Below, piece after piece: positions 1-8,403 of a DNA stretch of 64,000 nt. The translations under genes and the position numbers were made by a program. The notes below the pieces were generated by a model. The model was not told the DNA's origin, searched no databases, and saw only the letters and a program-made list of their open reading frames with translations. This stretch comes from Fen-1254 sp963778945 (lineage in GTDB: Bacteria > Bacteroidota > Ignavibacteria > UBA10030): assembly GCA_963778945.1 (NCBI GenBank), contig CAVZWL010000020.1, positions 62,001 to 126,000 of the forward strand, written 5' to 3'. The stretch's first letter is position 1. The number at the start of each line of letters is the position of its first letter.

Positions 1-1
1 A

Positions 2-703
2 CGGAAGGCCGGCCCTGTTCAGATCGATAGAAAATATCAGCAGCGATTGGTCGAAGTAACTGCCAATGTAGTCGGACGCGATCTCGGAAGCGTTTCAGAC
101 GACATTCAAAAAAAGCTCAATGGATTGAATGTCCCGCCCGGTTTTGAAATTAAACAAACGGGAAATGTCGAGCAGCAGAAAAAAACATTCAGGGATTTGG
201 GACTTGCGTTTGCACTCGCTATCATGCTGGTGTACGTCGTCATGGCGTCGCAGTTCCAATCGTTCATCGATCCATTTATTATTATGTTCACAGTTCCTCT
301 CGGTATTGCGGGAGTTTTTTGGACATTATTTTTGACCCGTACAACGCTCTCCGTAACTTCATTCCAGGGGGTTATTGTGATGGTCGGCATTGTGGTGAGC
401 AATGGCATTCTCCTGGTCGATTATACGAACCATTTACGCGCAGGCGGCGCAGAATTGCATGAAGCGGTCGTGAAGGGCGGAAAGACGCGTTTAAAGCCGA
501 TTCTCATGACGTCCCTTGCGACTGTGCTGGGGCTTATTCCGATGGCGATCGGGCTGGGAGGTGAATCTACGCAGGCGCCGCTTGCAATTGCCGTCATCGG
601 CGGATTGACCTTTTCGACGATTCTGACGCTCTTTTTTGTGCCTATTCTCTATACGATTTTTGAGGAACGACTGAAGCGCACTATTCATATTGAGGAAAAT
701 TAA
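2..703 (+). CDS. RND efflux transporter, inner-membrane pump, C-terminal part (5' truncated by window edge)
   Basis: This is the last 233 or so codons of an AcrB/HAE1-type resistance-nodulation-division pump, which uses proton flow to expel drugs or other solutes through a tripartite envelope complex. The frame is open from base 2, so the true start lies outside the window. The first visible residues, GPVQIDRKYQQRLVEV, match the end of the second porter domain. After them come hydrophobic helices: FALAIMLVYVVMASQF, the segment ending in GVFWTLF, GVIVMVGIVVSNGILLVDY, the helix around LATVLGLIPMAIGLG, and a final helix ending in FVPILYTIF. The order and motifs are standard for the C-terminal half of the pump. 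The partner adaptor and outer-membrane channel genes would lie upstream, outside the window. The substrate cannot be told from this fragment. Confidence 0.9.
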   Translation, partial: RKAGPVQIDRKYQQRLVEVTANVVGRDLGSVSDDIQKKLNGLNVPPGFEIKQTGNVEQQKKTFRDLGLAFALAIMLVYVVMASQFQSFIDPFIIMFTVPLGIAGVFWTLFLTRTTLSVTSFQGVIVMVGIVVSNGILLVDYTNHLRAGGAELHEAVVKGGKTRLKPILMTSLATVLGLIPMAIGLGGESTQAPLAIAVIGGLTFSTILTLFFVPILYTIFEERLKRTIHIEEN

Positions 704-732
704 AAAAAATCGGAAAGGGACAACGATTTTTT

Positions 733-765
733 TTTGGAATTTTTCATCTTTTTTCGTATCTTAAA
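733..765 (+). promoter_or_regulatory. Probable rpmE promoter, Bacteroidota-like
   Basis: TTTG at 733-736 is followed by a 20-base spacer and TATCTTAAA at 757-765, close to the Bacteroidota housekeeping pattern of a -33 TTG and a -7 TAnnTTTG. It ends 25 bases before the rpmE start. The efp promoter at 29988-30020 has the same spacing. The -7 element is imperfect, so the call is moderate. Confidence 0.4.
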
Positions 766-790
766 TGTCAGAAAATTTGAAAGGTAGCGC

Positions 791-1018
791 ATGAAAGAAG
801 GAATTCATCCTGTTTATAAGAAATCGATTGTCACGTGTGTTTGCGGGAATACGTTCGAAACCCGTTCCACTGTCGGGAATCTGCACATAGAAATTTGTTC
901 GAGCTGTCACCCGTTCTTTACAGGGAAACAAAAACTTCTCGATTCTGCAGGAAGAATCGACCGCTTTCGCAGGAAATATGCGAAAAAAGAGGCAGCACCG
1001 GTTTCTACAGGAGCATAA
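791..1018 (+). CDS. rpmE: 50S ribosomal protein L31 (zinc-binding type)
   Basis: This is a 75-residue ribosomal protein of the large subunit that helps bridge the two subunits. The sequence shows the zinc-ribbon form: Cys16 and Cys18 (TCVCG) and Cys36 and Cys39 (ICSSCHPFFTG), with the family signature HPFFTGKQK just after the second pair. Length is normal for the family. The start ATG at 791 follows AAAGGTAGCGC, a plausible ribosome binding site. It stands alone with its own promoter-like sequence upstream and a strong hairpin terminator just downstream (1041-1078). Because the four zinc ligands are present, this is the zinc-containing paralogue type rather than the zinc-free variant. Confidence 0.95.
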   Translation: MKEGIHPVYKKSIVTCVCGNTFETRSTVGNLHIEICSSCHPFFTGKQKLLDSAGRIDRFRRKYAKKEAAPVSTGA

Positions 1019-1040
1019 CCAAAATTTGTCAATACAAAGG

Positions 1041-1078
1041 GCGGAATGTATCGGAAGAATGCATTCCGCTTTTTTATT
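1041..1078 (+). terminator. Rho-independent terminator after rpmE
   Basis: GCGGAATG (1041-1048) pairs perfectly with CATTCCGC (1062-1069) and is followed by a run of six T. It lies in the gap between rpmE and the next gene. It also argues against the longest possible start of that next gene, at 1046, which would fall inside the stem. Confidence 0.8.
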
Positions 1079-1141
1079 CCACTGAGTTTCTTGAGGCACA
1101 AGAGTGTACAAAGGCACTCTCCCGCAGAGAAGGAGGGAACC

Positions 1142-2431
1142 ATGGCAGGCCACATCTGTATTTTTGAGGATTCCCATTATGCACAATTTTTGCCGCTCGT
1201 GCATTTCCGTCCGGTCTACGATCTGCGATGCGGAATATTCCGGCTGAAAGAAAAAATTCTTCTGCGTGCGCCGAAGGCAGGCATTTCGCTTCAATGCCGC
1301 TCCTCTTTGGCCGGGAGTGTTCAGCGTGATAATCCGGGAATGTTTGTCAATGAAATTCCTTCCGGGGAATGTCTCTTTATCAACGGAAGGGTTCTCGCTG
1401 CTCCAAAACTTCTCAAGAGAATCTTTTCAGCGGCTCCGCAGGATATCGTCTATATGCACGACACCCATCTGGTTGCCGCATCCGTGCACGGCGAAAACCT
1501 GAAAAAATTGCGCGCAAGGATTACGGCGCCGCTTTCGCCGTCTGATTTCTCCGGCATAGCATCGGAAGAAATAGATGCCGACCTCGTATCTTTTCCCTGG
1601 GACCTCATACAGAAGAATTCTGCTCAATTATCGGATGATTTTGCACTCATCGAAAAAGGACTTGGTTCGAAGAAAAGAATCCGGGGAAAACTGGCAGCGG
1701 GCACATTTCTCAGCGGGAAAAAGAAAATCATTATTGAACCGGGAGCTGTGCTTCAGCCGGGATGCGTTCTGAATGCGGAACAAGGTCCCATCTATATCGG
1801 AAAAGATGTTCAAATATATCCACAGGCGACCGTCTTCGGTCCTGCCGCAATTCTTCAGAATTCAACGGTGAAGACAGGAGCGCAAATTTATGAAAATACG
1901 ACCGTAGGTCCGGTGTGTAAAGTAGGGGGAGAAATCGAGGGATCGATTCTCCATGGATATGTCAATAAGCAGCATGAAGGATTTCTCGGACATTCGTACA
2001 TCGGTTCCTGGGTCAATCTCGGCGCGGGAACGAATACGAGCGATCTCAAAAATAATTACAGCACAGTCAAAGTGACGGTCGGTGACCGGCAGGTGGATAC
2101 CGGGCTGCAATTCCTCGGATTGACAATGGGCGACCATTCCAAGACAGCGATCGGTTCGAAATTTAATACGGGCACCGTTGTCGGCGTATGCTGCAATATT
2201 TTCGGACCGGCATTTCCTCAAAAAAATGTGCCATCATTCTCGTGGGGCGCTGCGGGAGAGGGAACCGCCGTTTATACGATTGAAAAGGCGATTGCGGCTG
2301 CAAAGATAGCAATGGAACGGCGGGGTATTGTACTGTCTTCTCTGGACGAAAAAATTTTTCGAGCCGTCTATGAAACGACCATGCAGGAACGGAGCAGTGC
2401 AGGTATCGAGGAGAAGCAAAGGACATCATGA
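1142..2431 (+). CDS. Alternative GlmU-type nucleotidyltransferase with left-handed beta-helix
   Basis: This 429-residue protein resembles the FCB-type bifunctional enzyme that makes UDP-GlcNAc (UDP-GlcNAc diphosphorylase / glucosamine-1-phosphate acetyltransferase, TIGR03991-like). The N-terminal half looks like a divergent sugar nucleotidyltransferase domain (CIFEDSHYAQFLPLVHFRPV, then DLRCGIFRLKEKI). The C-terminal half from about residue 200 has hexapeptide turns typical of a left-handed beta-helix, with the family block GFLGHSYIGSWVNLGAGTNT. The start at 1142 is chosen because AAGGAGGG sits just before it and a terminator stem overlaps the longer alternative. Its last codons overlap rsmB by four bases (ATGA), so the two genes are probably translationally coupled. 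Whether both activities are present cannot be decided from sequence alone. Confidence 0.8.
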   Translation: MAGHICIFEDSHYAQFLPLVHFRPVYDLRCGIFRLKEKILLRAPKAGISLQCRSSLAGSVQRDNPGMFVNEIPSGECLFINGRVLAAPKLLKRIFSAAPQDIVYMHDTHLVAASVHGENLKKLRARITAPLSPSDFSGIASEEIDADLVSFPWDLIQKNSAQLSDDFALIEKGLGSKKRIRGKLAAGTFLSGKKKIIIEPGAVLQPGCVLNAEQGPIYIGKDVQIYPQATVFGPAAILQNSTVKTGAQIYENTTVGPVCKVGGEIEGSILHGYVNKQHEGFLGHSYIGSWVNLGAGTNTSDLKNNYSTVKVTVGDRQVDTGLQFLGLTMGDHSKTAIGSKFNTGTVVGVCCNIFGPAFPQKNVPSFSWGAAGEGTAVYTIEKAIAAAKIAMERRGIVLSSLDEKIFRAVYETTMQERSSAGIEEKQRTS

Positions 2432-3822
2432 GCACGCAAAACGGCACAATTTCGAAAGAGAATATTCAGCCCGCCGGTGCATACGCAGGGGCGCGCGGTG
2501 CAGCGATAAAAATATTGAATCGTTTTGAGCGTTCCGATGCCTATCTCGACAGGCTTATAGAAGCCGAGTTATCTTCGGATGAATTGAACGAGCTCGATAA
2601 AGGATTGATGAATGAAATTGTCACCGGAGTCGTCCGCTGGAGAATGAAACTGGATTGGGTGCTGACGGGCTTTTTCCACGGCAACTTTACCAAGGCAGAG
2701 ACAAATATTAAAAATGCGCTCCGGATCGCTCTCTATCAGATTATGTTCCTCGATCGGGTTCCACAGTCGGCGGCTGTCAATGAAGCGGTCGAATTTATGA
2801 AGAAAGTACGGGGACAGAAAGTGGCCGATCTTGTCAATGCCATCCTCCGAAACATCATTCGCAACTTGGACGGAATTCGATATCCGGATCCGGCAGAGGA
2901 TAAAGTGCGTCATCTCGCGGTCGTTGAATCTCATCCGATCTGGATGACGAAACGATGGATCCAGCGGTACGGATACGAGCAGGCCCGGCAGTTAATGGCT
3001 GCGAACAATACGATCCCCGCTCTTTCTTTGCGTCTCAATCCGCTGAAAAAAGACTGTGCGTCGTTCCTCGATGCATTGAATAAAAATCAGATTCAATATG
3101 AACCGTCGAAATATCTGCCGAACTTTGTGCGGCTGCATCATATGGCCGGTATCGGCAAATCGGAATTTTTCCGTCAGGGTTTTTTTTCTGTCCAGGACGA
3201 AAGCGCCGGTATTCCTGTTGTGCTTCTCGATCCGAAGCCCGGGGAACGCATCATCGACCTCTGTTCAGCGCCGGGAGGGAAAACGACGTTTATCGGAGAG
3301 CTGATGAAGAACGAAGGTGAAATTATTGCCGTCGATAAGTATGAGACGCGCGTCAATTTGGTGGCAAAAGCATGTCAGCGTTTAGGTATAACCAACGTGT
3401 CTTTGATTGCCGAAGATGCAGCAGCCATACAGCTTGCGCCCGCAGATAAAGTTCTGGTCGATGCCCCTTGCTCGGGATTGGGTGTCATAGCAAAAAAACC
3501 GGATGCCAAGTGGCTCCGGGAGCCGGAGGATATCGCGCGGCTGTCGGATATTCAATCAAGAATATTGGAAAATGCGGCGAACCTCGTCAAACCCGGCGGC
3601 CTCTTGGTCTACAGTACCTGCACTATCGAACCTGAAGAAAATTTTGAGCTTATCAAAGGATTTTTATCGCGTCATCCGGAATATGCAATCGATCCGGCAC
3701 AATCCTACGTAAGGCCGGAATTGGCGGCGGCAAACGGAACAGTTGAAACCTTCCAGCACGAACACGGCATGGACGGGTCGTTCTGTGTACGGCTGAAGAA
3801 AATCAAGGATGCTGGAAAATGA
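2428..3822 (+). CDS. rsmB: 16S rRNA (cytosine-967-C5)-methyltransferase
   Basis: This 464-residue RNA methyltransferase uses S-adenosylmethionine to methylate a cytosine in 16S rRNA. The N-terminal NusB-like RNA-binding domain covers roughly residues 20-160 (ILNRFERSDAYLDRLIEAEL, later VPQSAAVNEAVEFMKK). The Rossmann-fold methyltransferase domain follows, with the cofactor motif DLCSAPGGKTTFI. The two catalytic cysteines lie in DAPCSGLGVIAKKPDAKW and STCTIEPEENF. Length and order match RsmB. It overlaps both neighbours by four bases (ATGA junctions at 2428 and 3819), so glmU-like, rsmB and kbl form one tight operon although their pathways are unrelated. Confidence 0.93.
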   Translation: MSTQNGTISKENIQPAGAYAGARGAAIKILNRFERSDAYLDRLIEAELSSDELNELDKGLMNEIVTGVVRWRMKLDWVLTGFFHGNFTKAETNIKNALRIALYQIMFLDRVPQSAAVNEAVEFMKKVRGQKVADLVNAILRNIIRNLDGIRYPDPAEDKVRHLAVVESHPIWMTKRWIQRYGYEQARQLMAANNTIPALSLRLNPLKKDCASFLDALNKNQIQYEPSKYLPNFVRLHHMAGIGKSEFFRQGFFSVQDESAGIPVVLLDPKPGERIIDLCSAPGGKTTFIGELMKNEGEIIAVDKYETRVNLVAKACQRLGITNVSLIAEDAAAIQLAPADKVLVDAPCSGLGVIAKKPDAKWLREPEDIARLSDIQSRILENAANLVKPGGLLVYSTCTIEPEENFELIKGFLSRHPEYAIDPAQSYVRPELAAANGTVETFQHEHGMDGSFCVRLKKIKDAGK

Positions 3823-5033
3823 ACTTTACAGAAGCGGTTCTGGCAGAGTTAAAGCAGCTCGAAGCGGACAATTTAACCAAACACGAAACCGCCCTGCAGT
3901 CTCCGCAGGGAGGGACGGTGACGGTGCACGGGAAGAAAGCCGTTATGCTTGCTTCCAACAATTATCTCGGCCTGTCGAACCATCCGGTCGTGCGTAAAGC
4001 GGCTATCGATGGAATACATACCTACGGGTACGGGCTGGCATCCGTGCGGTTTTTGACGGGAACACAGACGATCCATCTGGAATTGGAAAAAACCATTTCA
4101 AGATTTTTGCATGTAGAAGATACGATCCTTTTTTCTTCTTCCTTTGCAGCTAATATTGCATTCTTTCAAGCGGTGACGAACGAAAAACTCGGTTGCGAAT
4201 CGTATAAGGATGTTCTTTACAGCGATCGGCTGAATCATGCAAGCATCATCGATGGCCAGCGGCTCTGTAAACCGGAAACGACCGACCGCAAAATTTATAC
4301 CCACGGCAATATGCAGGATCTCGAACGGCTGCTGGATGAAGATCGAATGAAGGGATACCGGTTCCGCTTCATTGTGACCGACGGCGTGTTCAGTATGGAA
4401 GGGGATCTTGCGCCTCTCGCAGAAATATCGGCATTGGCAAAAAAATACGATGCGCTTGTTTTCGTCGACGATGCGCACGGCATCGGTGTCTGCGGAAAAA
4501 CCGGCAGGGGAACTGCTGAAGAGTTCGGACTGACCGGGGGTGTCGATGTCACCGTCGGTACTCTCGGAAAAGCGATTGGAGGAGCTTCCGGAGGGTTCAT
4601 CAGCGGTTCAAAAGCATTCATCGAATATATGCGGCAGAAAGGGCGGCCGTATATTTTTTCTAATACTCTTCCTCCGGCGATTGTCTGCGGGTCTCTTGCC
4701 GCGTTTCATCTCCTGACAAAAGACAGGTCGATTATCCGGCGGCTGCACGAAAACACTGCATATTTCCGTAAAGAGATTGCCGCACTCGGTTTTCGCATAA
4801 TTCCAGGAACTCATCCGATCGTCCCGGTTATACTCGGAGAAGCTTCGATTGCTCAAAACATGAGTGCGGAATTATTAAAAGCAGGAGTGTATATCAAAGG
4901 CCTATGGTATCCCGTCGTCCCCAAAGGCGAAGCCCGGCTGCGCGCGCAAATTTCTGCAGCTTTGGGCAAAAAGGACATTGATCGCGCCCTGGAAGCTTTT
5001 CATCATGTCGGTAAAAAGATGAAGCTTTTATAA
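3819..5033 (+). CDS. kbl: Glycine C-acetyltransferase (2-amino-3-ketobutyrate CoA ligase) family enzyme
   Basis: This 404-residue fold-type I PLP enzyme belongs to the alpha-oxoamine synthase family. Visible landmarks are ASNNYLGLSNHP near residue 45, LNHASIIDGQRLCK around 139-151, VTDGVFSMEGDLAPL around 187-200, the PLP-phosphate region VDDAHGIG, and the Schiff-base lysine Lys251 in GTLGKAIGGASGGF. The last motif, with GGASGG, and the RLCK motif favour Kbl, which splits 2-amino-3-ketobutyrate with CoA to glycine and acetyl-CoA in threonine breakdown. The relatives BioF (biotin synthesis) and serine palmitoyltransferase cannot be fully excluded, and no threonine dehydrogenase gene is nearby. 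The start overlaps the rsmB stop. Confidence 0.78.
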   Translation: MNFTEAVLAELKQLEADNLTKHETALQSPQGGTVTVHGKKAVMLASNNYLGLSNHPVVRKAAIDGIHTYGYGLASVRFLTGTQTIHLELEKTISRFLHVEDTILFSSSFAANIAFFQAVTNEKLGCESYKDVLYSDRLNHASIIDGQRLCKPETTDRKIYTHGNMQDLERLLDEDRMKGYRFRFIVTDGVFSMEGDLAPLAEISALAKKYDALVFVDDAHGIGVCGKTGRGTAEEFGLTGGVDVTVGTLGKAIGGASGGFISGSKAFIEYMRQKGRPYIFSNTLPPAIVCGSLAAFHLLTKDRSIIRRLHENTAYFRKEIAALGFRIIPGTHPIVPVILGEASIAQNMSAELLKAGVYIKGLWYPVVPKGEARLRAQISAALGKKDIDRALEAFHHVGKKMKLL

Positions 5034-5076
5034 GCGCTCATCGAGCCGGAATATAAACGATATCGCACGAAAGCTC

Positions 5077-6213
5077 ATGGCAGAAAAATCCCGTCTTGTT
5101 TTTATCGATTTGCTGCGCGGCTGGGCAGTTATGGTCATGGTGGAGGTCCATGTCTTCAATGCTTTTATGATTCCTGCCTATCGTGAAACGCAGTGGTTTG
5201 AAATCCTGAATTTTATCAACGGGCTTGTCGCTCCCAGTTTCATCTTTATTTCCGGATTTGTGTTTCTCGTTGCCAGTCAGAGAAAATTGGAATCGTATCG
5301 CACGTTCGGCTCCGATTTCCGGCATCAACTATGGAGGATCGGCCTGGTGATGGTGATCGGTTATTATCTGCATCTTCCTTTCTTTTCGTTCCGTAGAATG
5401 ATAACGGAAACGACGGAATCGGGATGGCTGCAGTTTTATCAGGCTGATGTGCTTCAATGCATCGCTGTCGGATTGTTCATTCTGTTTATGGCGCGTATTC
5501 TTATCCGGAGCGATCGGCGGTATAAACATGTATTGCTTGTCTCCGGACTTCTCGTCGCCGGAATTTCCCCGCTTCTTTCCTCAATCGATTTTGTCCGGTA
5601 CGTACATCCGTCGATTGCAGCATATATCAATGGCAGGCATTTTTCTTTGTTTCCGCTTTTTCCGTGGATGGGTTTTATGCTGCTCGCCGGTTATTGCGCC
5701 GCGTTTTATATCGAAGCACGCAGGGATAATCGTGAACGAGCATGTATCATTCGAATGGCGGCTGCCGGAGCCCTTATGCTTTCAGCCGGACTTATCCCGC
5801 CGGCGTGGCAGTATGAACTTCTCGGAAGATTTTCGGACATCCGGTCGAATCCATTTTTCTTTTTCGAACGGCTCGGCATTGTTATTCTGTTCCTGGCTCT
5901 CTGCTGGTGGTACGCAGACCGGAGAAAAACGACGAAGTCATTTATTCTGTCGCTGAGCAGACAATCTTTGCTGGCATATGCGGGACATCTGATTGCCATC
6001 TACGGGCAGATGTGGCGCGAACGGAGCCTCTGGTATTACTACGGCCATTTATCCACGCCTCTGATGTGCTGTCTCTGGACAGTCCTTCTTCTCGGGGCCG
6101 TTATTTTTGTGTCGTCGATGTGGGATTGGCTCAAGCGGGATCATCTTCCGCTCGCACAAACTATTTTCGGCGTTGTCGCTCTTGTGACGACAGCTTTATT
6201 CTTTTTTCGGTAG
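5077..6213 (+). CDS. Multi-pass membrane acyltransferase-like protein (DUF1624/HGSNAT-like)
   Basis: This is a 378-residue inner-membrane protein with about ten hydrophobic helices and little soluble sequence. The N-terminus RLVFIDLLRGWAVMVMVEVH resembles the start of the DUF1624 / heparan-alpha-glucosaminide N-acetyltransferase group and the related acyltransferase-3 proteins. These move acyl groups across or at the membrane, and a histidine in the first helix region (EVH here) is usual. Other segments include VAPSFIFISGFVFLVAS and LFPLFPWMGFMLLAGYCAAF, a typical position for the second family block. The acceptor is unknown. It follows kbl by 43 bases and precedes rmuC by 8, so it may belong to the same transcript. 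Confidence 0.6.
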   Translation: MAEKSRLVFIDLLRGWAVMVMVEVHVFNAFMIPAYRETQWFEILNFINGLVAPSFIFISGFVFLVASQRKLESYRTFGSDFRHQLWRIGLVMVIGYYLHLPFFSFRRMITETTESGWLQFYQADVLQCIAVGLFILFMARILIRSDRRYKHVLLVSGLLVAGISPLLSSIDFVRYVHPSIAAYINGRHFSLFPLFPWMGFMLLAGYCAAFYIEARRDNRERACIIRMAAAGALMLSAGLIPPAWQYELLGRFSDIRSNPFFFFERLGIVILFLALCWWYADRRKTTKSFILSLSRQSLLAYAGHLIAIYGQMWRERSLWYYYGHLSTPLMCCLWTVLLLGAVIFVSSMWDWLKRDHLPLAQTIFGVVALVTTALFFFR

Positions 6214-6221
6214 AGGCAAGT

Positions 6222-7388
6222 ATGGAAATCGTTTCTCTCAGTATCTCGGTTATGGTAGGTCTTTTAGTGCTGGTTCTTTTTTTTCGCCTGATGCATTCGG
6301 GTACGGGAAAAAACGAGGCCTCATCATTGCTGGTACAGCAGCAGATCGACGCAATGCGCGGCGAGGTGAATCAAAATTTAAAAAATACTACAGATACGCT
6401 TGCCACGAGCATGAGGAATACGACCGATGTCGTTTTTAAGAGCCTTCAAAACACAGCGGAGACCATGAACCAGCAGCTCTCCGTCGTAACCGTGCAGCTC
6501 GGGAATGTTGCACAGCAGCTGCAGAACAATACCGGGCAGATGGGTCAGCGGCTCGATACAGCGGCGAAGGTCATTCAGGAAGTTCAAGGAAAGCTCGGAG
6601 AATTGGGCAAAGCAACACAGGAGATTAAAGAATTGGGGCAAAGCGTTTCTAAGCTCGAAGAGATGCTCAAGGCGCCGAAATTGCGCGGCGGACTTGGAGA
6701 GCTGCTGCTTGAGGATTTGCTGAAGCAGGTTCTTCCCGTGAATGCGTACAGCATACAATATACATTCAAGAGCGGGCAGACTGTCGATGCGATTATCCAT
6801 ACTGCAGGCGGCAAGGTTCCTGTCGATTCAAAATTTCCGCTGGAGAATTTTCGCAAGATGCTGGATGCAAAGTCCGATCAGGAAAAGAAAACTGCAGCAC
6901 GATTATTCAAGACGGACGTTAAAAAACACATCGATGCCATCTCTGAAAAATATATAGTTCCGGACGAAGGCACGTTCGATTTTGCATTGATGTATATTCC
7001 GGCCGAAAATATTTACTATGAAACTATTATCCGGGAAGAATCGTTTGCAGATGAGGATGGGCTGTATGCATATGCAACACGCGCACGCGTTGTGCCGGTT
7101 TCGCCCAACAGCTTTTATGCGCATTTGCGGGTCATTGCGCTTGGGCTCAAAGGACTCCAGATTGAACGCGGAGCGAAAGAAATATTCCAAAATCTTGCCC
7201 GCTTGAATACGGAACTTCAAAAGTTTTCAGGAATTTTCGATACACTGGGCAAACATTTGAATAATGCAAAAACAAACTATGATCTGGCAGACAAACAATT
7301 CGGCGTACTTTCGGAAAAAATTGCCGCCTCGCAAACCCTGCCGGAATCGGAGAACTTGAGGCAAATTGATGCTTTTACTAAGCCATAA
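6222..7388 (+). CDS. rmuC: RmuC-family DNA recombination protein
   Basis: The 388-residue product is anchored by one N-terminal helix (residues 3-22, VSLSISVMVGLLVLVLFF). Next comes a long heptad-rich coiled coil (about 35-150, many Q, L, V and N residues). The conserved RmuC nuclease-like domain begins near KAPKLRGGLGELLLEDLLKQ and continues through VDSKFPLENFRKML and VPVSPNSFYAHLRVIALGL. RmuC limits inversions between short inverted repeats in E. coli; its biochemistry is poorly known. The start at 6222 is preferred because it follows AGAGGCAAGT and begins directly with the membrane anchor. A longer frame opening at 5907 would overlap the upstream membrane gene by 300 bases. A strong terminator follows at 7389-7436. 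Confidence 0.9.
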   Translation: MEIVSLSISVMVGLLVLVLFFRLMHSGTGKNEASSLLVQQQIDAMRGEVNQNLKNTTDTLATSMRNTTDVVFKSLQNTAETMNQQLSVVTVQLGNVAQQLQNNTGQMGQRLDTAAKVIQEVQGKLGELGKATQEIKELGQSVSKLEEMLKAPKLRGGLGELLLEDLLKQVLPVNAYSIQYTFKSGQTVDAIIHTAGGKVPVDSKFPLENFRKMLDAKSDQEKKTAARLFKTDVKKHIDAISEKYIVPDEGTFDFALMYIPAENIYYETIIREESFADEDGLYAYATRARVVPVSPNSFYAHLRVIALGLKGLQIERGAKEIFQNLARLNTELQKFSGIFDTLGKHLNNAKTNYDLADKQFGVLSEKIAASQTLPESENLRQIDAFTKP

Positions 7389-7436
7389 CGGCAAAATCTT
7401 TACAATTTCTTTATTGATTTTGCCGGGGGTTTTTTC
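7389..7436 (+). terminator. Rho-independent terminator after rmuC
   Basis: CGGCAAAATC (7389-7398) pairs perfectly with GATTTTGCCG (7416-7425) across a 17-base AT-rich loop. GGGG and six T follow. The stem starts immediately after the rmuC stop codon and closes the run of genes from the glmU-like gene onward. Confidence 0.85.
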
Positions 7437-7495
7437 AATATTGATTCAAAGAAAAATCATCGCCACACCTAAACTTCTATAAAGGAGGATCTCCT

Positions 7496-8272
7496 ATGTC
7501 AAATCATGTACACAACGAAGCTCAACTGCATTGGAAATGGGTCATCCTTTCCGTTGTTGCAGGATTAATTGTCGTCGGCGCTTCATATTTTATCGTCGCA
7601 CCGACATTCCACAGCACCGAAGTGCAGGCGCTGGTCATGCTTGTTGGATTCGTTATTCAAGGGGCGATTATCGGATATTTTTCCCCCGGAATAACCATTA
7701 AGGAAGCTACTCTTGGCGGCGCTTTTGTCATGATTTTAATGCTCCTTCTTCTTCTGGGCATCCATGCAGCAGATTTTCAGGAGTCTTTTCTGAGTGTGTT
7801 TCTCATGCTGCTGCTCGGTATAAGTTTTTCGTGGGTCGGCGGATGGGTCGGCGAAAAACTGCAGGGAGATGAATCTTCTCAGGCGGAAAAGCAGCTTACG
7901 CATTTTCAGTGGAAATGGGTTCTCGTCGGTATTGTGATCGGATTTGCTTTAAATATTTTTTTCGTATTTCTTCTTTCTACGATTTTTCTTAACTGGCTTC
8001 TCAAGGCCGCTTTTGTCGGTTTCGTCATAAGTTTTGTTGTCACCGGTTTTGTCGTCGGAATGAAATCACCGGGGAAAACGATACGGGAGCCTGCAGTTGC
8101 CGGGATTATTGCTGTCGTTCTCGATTGGGTATTCCTGGGAATTATCATCCGTCTTATGGTTCCACTGACATATTTGATCGTAGGATTGGTACTCGGCTTT
8201 TTGCTCTCCTTGCTCGGAGCATGGCTGGGCGAAAAATACCAGGAAAGCACGGAAAAAAAAGCGCCGGTTTAA
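7496..8272 (+). CDS. Integral membrane protein made of two similar four-helix halves; function unknown
   Basis: I do not recognise a named family. The 258 residues contain about eight hydrophobic helices. The protein looks internally duplicated: half one begins HWKWVILSVVAGLIVVGASY and ends in WVGGWVGEKLQGDE. Half two begins HFQWKWVLVGIVIGFALNIF (about residue 138) and ends in LLGAWLGEKYQEST. Each half thus starts with an H/W-K-W-V motif on the cytoplasmic edge and closes with G-x-W-x-GEK. A short polar linker (GDESSQAEKQ) separates them. The gene sits alone between two strong terminators, with the ideal ribosome site AAAGGAGG. That site lies in the self-complementary sequence AGGAGGATCTCCT, which might fold and limit initiation. 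Confidence 0.75.
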   Translation: MSNHVHNEAQLHWKWVILSVVAGLIVVGASYFIVAPTFHSTEVQALVMLVGFVIQGAIIGYFSPGITIKEATLGGAFVMILMLLLLLGIHAADFQESFLSVFLMLLLGISFSWVGGWVGEKLQGDESSQAEKQLTHFQWKWVLVGIVIGFALNIFFVFLLSTIFLNWLLKAAFVGFVISFVVTGFVVGMKSPGKTIREPAVAGIIAVVLDWVFLGIIIRLMVPLTYLIVGLVLGFLLSLLGAWLGEKYQESTEKKAPV

Positions 8273-8289
8273 TACGGAATTTTTGAAAA

Positions 8290-8322
8290 GCCTCTTTGGC
8301 GTTTTGCCGGAGAGGCCTTTTT
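8290..8322 (+). terminator. Rho-independent terminator after the duplicated membrane protein
   Basis: An 11-pair stem with two G-U pairs forms between GCCTCTTTGGC (8290-8300) and GCCGGAGAGGC (8306-8316), with loop GTTTT. The tail is CTTTTT. It lies 17 bases after the stop codon. Confidence 0.85.
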
Positions 8323-8403
8323 GTCGGGAATCTGGATTTGATGGGGATATTTTCGTACCTTTTGAACGATGACATACATATTCATGATGTTTGAAGAGGA
8401 CGA

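Noticed and set aside
761..1294. 177-codon minus-strand frame over rpmE
   Set aside because: It is antisense to rpmE and the glmU-like gene, has no ribosome site, and shows no recognisable protein pattern.
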